Source: CAXBNB01 sp040222275 (GTDB taxonomy: Bacteria > Bacteroidota > Bacteroidia > Cytophagales > Cyclobacteriaceae). From it: a stretch of 64,000 nucleotides of DNA. The stretch is taken from NCBI GenBank assembly GCA_040222275.1, contig JAVKDJ010000094.1:248001-312000 (forward strand), in the 5' to 3' direction. Made by a program: the position numbers and the translations under genes. A model generated the notes under the pieces. That model worked only from the letters and a program-made list of their open reading frames with translations, was not told the origin of the DNA and made no database searches. Shown one piece after another: positions 61,601 to 64,000 of the stretch (the stretch's first letter is position 1; every line of letters starts with the position of its first letter).

Positions 61601-62154
61601 TTTTCTTCACCCACCATGCCCAGCGCCTGCTGATAATATGCTTTGGCCGTTTCGTAATTATCCGTTTGATAGGCGCAAATAGCTGCTGTGTTATAGGTTT
61701 GAAACAATTCGGTTCCGGCAAGTGACCTATACTTTTCGTTTTGGAGCAGGACATTGTAGGTTTCCAATGCATTGCCAGGTTTTCCATGGGAATTGTAACA
61801 CAAAGCGAGGTTTTCCAAGGTTACCAGATAGTCATTGCCACTGTCTCCCTGTAAGTTTTTGTAAATAGGTATAGCTGCCAGGTAGTAGCTCTCCGCCACC
61901 TCATAGTTTTCAGCAGCAAACAAACGCACACCCATTTGGTTGAGGATATAGGCATAGTTGAAGGGTGCATTTTCCGTACCTGCTTCGTACTCCTTTTTCG
62001 CCAACTCTACAGCCTGCGACAAATCATTAAAAGCTTCTTCGTATTTTTCAGATTCCCAATTTTTATTGCTCCTATCCAGCAACTCCTGTAGGCCTTGGGC
62101 ACTGGAATGGGTATAGAAACAAAGTAGTGCGAAGAGTAAAGTCAATTTTTTCAT
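58675..62154 (-). CDS. exported TPR-CHAT protein
   Basis: A 1159-residue protein with a signal peptide (KLTLLFALLCFYTHSSAQ). About 15 tetratricopeptide repeats fill residues 35-680 (for example ESYYLAAIPIYKNLQGDSGN, AKAYYQQALGMVGEEKADYW). A helical linker follows, then a C-terminal CHAT (caspase/separase-like) domain at about 800-1159. The predicted catalytic His is in SDILHIATHGFFE near 1013 and the Cys in LVVLSACETGKGKVVDGEGV near 1070. The ending VISLWKVDDSATQQLMTYFY and HPYYWGAFYVVGE is typical. It is thus probably an active cysteine protease in the periplasm or at the surface. It lies 50 bp downstream of the exported TPR gene at 62205, likely in one operon. Confidence 0.92.
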   Translation of the reverse strand: MKKLTLLFALLCFYTHSSAQGLQELLDRSNKNWESEKYEEAFNDLSQAVELAKKEYEAGTENAPFNYAYILNQMGVRLFAAENYEVAESYYLAAIPIYKNLQGDSGNDYLVTLENLALCYNSHGKPGNALETYNVLLQNEKYRSLAGTELFQTYNTAAICAYQTDNYETAKAYYQQALGMVGEEKADYWVILENLILLEKDWAKYGEAYPYLKKLLAKFPEKEKEYSNFKAYYFRDLGHVAMNAGSYADAIPYLKHTLEYLLPTDSIAELSAIYALQDLSACYVNSSQYREGFPYFVQNEAKTRDHYGAGSEDHLYALNYLSLAASELGDSKTANRYYRQAFRLIEKSTGGSKGEMGALFETNFSDYLIKQGRYTEAREYCLRALAFYEAGGEKYFDDRIFSMNQLGILLLSVGKYEKAEALLKQTLKMQMDRYGIENEMGTKIASNLTSLYIQTGRGSRAVQFLEFVLANDLNIHGPQSFEYSFSLQVAGVLFTTSGDHNLAIDALQKAYDIRKTLVGDKNREVLRLRQSLGTAYYKAGQYSQAEKLLSEILKTQQETTGDNNFDIALTQNDLALVYLAHKDYQKAGKLFEKSYKLKQEVLGRHNQFTITSLFNLACTHLLTGQKDKAFELFQQSMDDYLYVLDEYFPYLSEKERLEYFHTIKGQLGAYFSFLNEELDEHPEYASILYNMRLKTKAMLLNESVKLRNFLNRHKDAKVKQTYSRWVAINEEIAKLEQLRKSNDQTAYLDSLKVVGEEFERALNSFAGVNTQTKSVTWKDIASSLKEGEVAIEIIRIDAFDFEKNRRVEGKATYLAMLIDNKTVDHPRFFKIGDGQLMDTKYFNVYKNNIKFKLKDEASFGNYWKAIEGQLGDANKVFLSSDGVYHLINPNTLFDPEKSQYVLANIEVEIVGNTAELTTKKTTRKKPENATLFGFPNFNVLADASSHDSLRSAVYRDIFTNGVSALQGTKVEVSNINSLMASKGVKSNSFLGDDAHEGQLKNIRSSDILHIATHGFFEESSQDLINDDPLLHSGLLLANIKESADVEEENGIITAKEVAELNLQDNQLVVLSACETGKGKVVDGEGVYGLQRAFQVAGADNVVISLWKVDDSATQQLMTYFYESYLQTNDARGALKLAQTKLMADYPHPYYWGAFYVVGE

Positions 62155-62204
62155 CTTTGAACTACTTTTTATTTCAACAGGTCATCTGTGAAGGTGATGG
62201 ACTT

Positions 62205-63347
62205 TTACTTCAAGTTTTCGGCCACACTATTTTTTAAATCTTCAAAGCCATGCTGTTCGGCCAGATTGAATGCGGTTTGGTAATACTCCCTGGCACTACC
62301 AGCATCTGCCTCTGCCTGTGCCAAATAGATCCAGCCATTAGTTTGGTACCATTCGTCATAGCCTGTCCACTCGATTTTTGTGAGCAACTCTGCCGCTCCC
62401 TGGGCCTCCACTGTGTTGCCAATAGCATTGGCCGACAGGGAATATTGGGTCAGAAACATGGCCTTGTAATAGGTGAGGTAAGTGAAATTATTGAGGTGGG
62501 GCAAATATTCAAGTCCCACAGATATTACTTCAAAGGACTTGTCATACTGGCCGTTAATATAATAATGTTCGGCCAACATGGTAGCCATGTGAATAATTGG
62601 CAGGTAATTGGTTTTGAGGTTTTTGGTCATGTAGTCGAATGAGCCATTCAACACGGGCATGTAGTTGGTGGAGTCCCCTGCGCTGTAGTAGTGGCTACCT
62701 ATCACGTAGGCGGTAACAAAACCAAGGGATTGATGGGCTTCCGGTGCTTTATCAAAACCTTTAAGTGCTTCCTTCAATATGATTTTGGCATCATCAAAAT
62801 TACCCTCACCAATCAATGCTATACCATCGGTGAGCTTGGCATAAATGGAAGCCCATTCCTTATTTATCGAGCCAAAGTTTGTTTTTACGTTTTCAAATTC
62901 TTCACGAAGGGCTGCTACATTGAGCCCCCCGTCCTCCATTTCAGCTATATCTTCATCATAATAGTCCAGTGTCGCCACATCATCTATTAGCCATATCGAC
63001 TTGTCCAAAAATACCTTACCCGACTCTGACTGGCCACCAGCCATTGTGACATAAGCACAAATGGTACTTGATGCGAAATACAGTTGGTCCAATTGATAGG
63101 AAGTAAAAGCATGCTCCATGGCTTTTTCCATATCCCCCAGCATAAGATGGCACCAACCCACCTGAATATGTGTACCTACATTGCAGGGTTGCTCGGCCAG
63201 CAATGGAGCAAATGCTTCCAACGCTTCAGCGTATTTCATTTCTTCCACCAGGTTGTTGGCGGCATTCCAATTGTTGGTAAATTCATCCTGCGCCCTTGCT
63301 TCAAAGGCCATAAAGAATAAGAAAACTGGGGTGATTAGGTATTTCAT
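62205..63347 (-). CDS. exported TPR-like repeat protein
   Basis: A 380-residue protein with a signal peptide (YLITPVFLFFMAFEARAQ) and helical TPR-like repeats throughout (AEALEAFAPLLAEQPCNVGT, GWCHLMLGDMEKAMEHAFTS, LAEHYYINGQYDKSFEVISV). It has no enzymatic motif. It precedes the TPR-CHAT gene by 50 bp on the same strand and is likely co-transcribed. It may be a binding partner or scaffold of the CHAT protease. Confidence 0.82.
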   Translation of the reverse strand: MKYLITPVFLFFMAFEARAQDEFTNNWNAANNLVEEMKYAEALEAFAPLLAEQPCNVGTHIQVGWCHLMLGDMEKAMEHAFTSYQLDQLYFASSTICAYVTMAGGQSESGKVFLDKSIWLIDDVATLDYYDEDIAEMEDGGLNVAALREEFENVKTNFGSINKEWASIYAKLTDGIALIGEGNFDDAKIILKEALKGFDKAPEAHQSLGFVTAYVIGSHYYSAGDSTNYMPVLNGSFDYMTKNLKTNYLPIIHMATMLAEHYYINGQYDKSFEVISVGLEYLPHLNNFTYLTYYKAMFLTQYSLSANAIGNTVEAQGAAELLTKIEWTGYDEWYQTNGWIYLAQAEADAGSAREYYQTAFNLAEQHGFEDLKNSVAENLK

Positions 63348-63773
63348 AGGTTTGCAAATTAGGAGTCAGGTGGACATTATTCTATACCCCTTTCAGGGTA
63401 TTTTAATATTTTCCAACCTTATCAAATTTAATTAAATCTATGGTTCTATGAAATTCATTCATTGTGTCATTGCTCTTTCTATTGTTCTTTTGGCCAACAA
63501 AGGAATTATCCAGGTTGCCCCAAAAAACCGGTAAACTTTGTTTGGGAAATGAGAAGTCAAATCCCAGCCCCAGGCTAATTGCAAAAAATCTATCATGAAT
63601 GGATATAAACAAAGTAGGTAGCAATTGGGTTTGCATATAGCTTTACTTATCTGAAATCAACATTAAATCCAATCATAAAAACATCTTTCATCAAATGCTT
63701 TTTAAGTTTTTTGCTCATTGATAGCCAAAAAAACAGACTCAAAGACATTTGATGCTACTAACAAGTGAAAAAC
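63348..63773. other. divergent intergenic region before the fucosidase gene
   Basis: About 426 A+T-rich bp between the TPR gene and the GH29 gene. A GACATTTG box at 63744-63751 resembles the Bacteroidota -7 element, but no well-spaced -33 TTTG was found. No gene is seen. Confidence 0.4.
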
Positions 63774-64000
63774 ATGAATAGAATAAAACTAATTTTCCCT
63801 ACACTCTTATTTACACTGTTAAGCCTTAACGGGTGCAAGCCAAAACCAACAGAAACAAATGACAACCCTGTAGCTATTTCAAACTTTTCGGAAGAATCCC
63901 AAATAGAATTTGACCAGCGAATGAAATGGTGGCGTGAAGCCCGGGTTGGTATGTTCATTCACTGGGGAATATACTCTGCCATAGCAGGAATACACAATGG
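63774..64000 (+). CDS. GH29 alpha-L-fucosidase lipoprotein, N-terminal fragment
   Basis: The first 75 codons of a gene that runs off the right edge. A lipoprotein signal (MNRIKLIFPTLLFTLLSLNG, then Cys21) is followed by QRMKWWREARVGMFIHWGIY-S, the hallmark opening of GH29 alpha-L-fucosidases. Released L-fucose would come from fucosylated glycans such as fucoidan-like or N-glycan substrates, which fits the sulfatase and GH92 genes of the window. The catalytic residues lie beyond the edge. Confidence 0.93.
   Translation, partial: MNRIKLIFPTLLFTLLSLNGCKPKPTETNDNPVAISNFSEESQIEFDQRMKWWREARVGMFIHWGIYSAIAGIHN

Noticed and set aside
58675..62154. CHAT protein as part of a type III-E CRISPR (Craspase-like) system
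   Set aside because: There is no CRISPR array, no Cas7-11 fusion and no cytoplasmic context. The protein has a signal peptide.

Overview
The window is a chromosomal segment of a member of the Bacteroidota, most likely a marine or soil Cytophagales-type bacterium. The support is the gene content: SusC/SusD pairs driven by ECF sigma/FecR modules, DUF1080, DUF5686, GSCFA and DUF1987 proteins, PVC-type dehydrogenases, Tat-signal sugar enzymes, possible TAnnTTTG-like -7 boxes, and GTCATTTCGA...GAGAAATC intergenic repeats. Coding density is high. I see no rRNA, tRNA, insertion sequence or CRISPR array.

Layout. 1-3.75 kb: a minus-strand ECF sigma / FecR / SusC relay, the SusC cut by the left edge. 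4.1-12.3 kb: a DUF1080 protein, a 7TM-DISM histidine kinase, a DUF5686 outer-membrane protein, a SiaC-like protein, MsrA and an orphan HsdR-N nuclease domain. A cluster of DnaA-box-like 9-mers lies at 10.45-10.53 kb. 12.4-14.1 kb: AMP nucleosidase, then a RelE/ParE toxin broken by a one-base deletion beside its intact antitoxin. 14.3-40.9 kb: a long minus-strand carbohydrate locus. Its first part holds a sulfatase, a large lipoprotein dehydrogenase with cupredoxin and ThuA domains, a cupin and the two separated halves of a Tm-1-like protein. After a decayed GxxExxY cassette come DUF1080, a heme PVC-type dehydrogenase, a Tat-exported (alpha/alpha) toroid-like protein, a Gfo/Idh/MocA oxidoreductase, a GH92 mannosidase, a sugar isomerase/epimerase, SusD, SusC, FecR and an ECF sigma factor. 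41.2-46.7 kb: a small secreted protein, an AraC regulator, a TonB-dependent receptor and an MFS transporter. 46.7-53.7 kb: housekeeping genes (DUF255, GSCFA, rplI-rpsR-rpsF, rsmG) with a HEPN-like two-gene cassette between rpsF and rsmG. 53.8-63.4 kb: a second isomerase/epimerase, an NDP-sugar epimerase, a GT2 glycosyltransferase, a small barrel protein, a TPR-CHAT giant and a TPR partner. 63.8 kb to the right edge: the start of a GH29 fucosidase lipoprotein.

How it fits together. The 14-41 kb block reads as an outer-membrane import system (SusCD) under sigma/anti-sigma control, joined to envelope enzymes that remove sulfate and alpha-mannose. It also carries the families associated with 3-keto-glycoside chemistry (Gfo/Idh oxidase, DUF1080, isomerase-like lyase) and two PVC-type dehydrogenases that differ in their redox module, one c-heme and one blue copper. 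The most interesting points are that copper/heme pairing, the split Tm-1 pair with its cupin, the HEPN-like cassette, the two dated-looking pseudogenes (ParE and GxxExxY), the helically phased DnaA-box cluster and several dispersed palindromic repeats.
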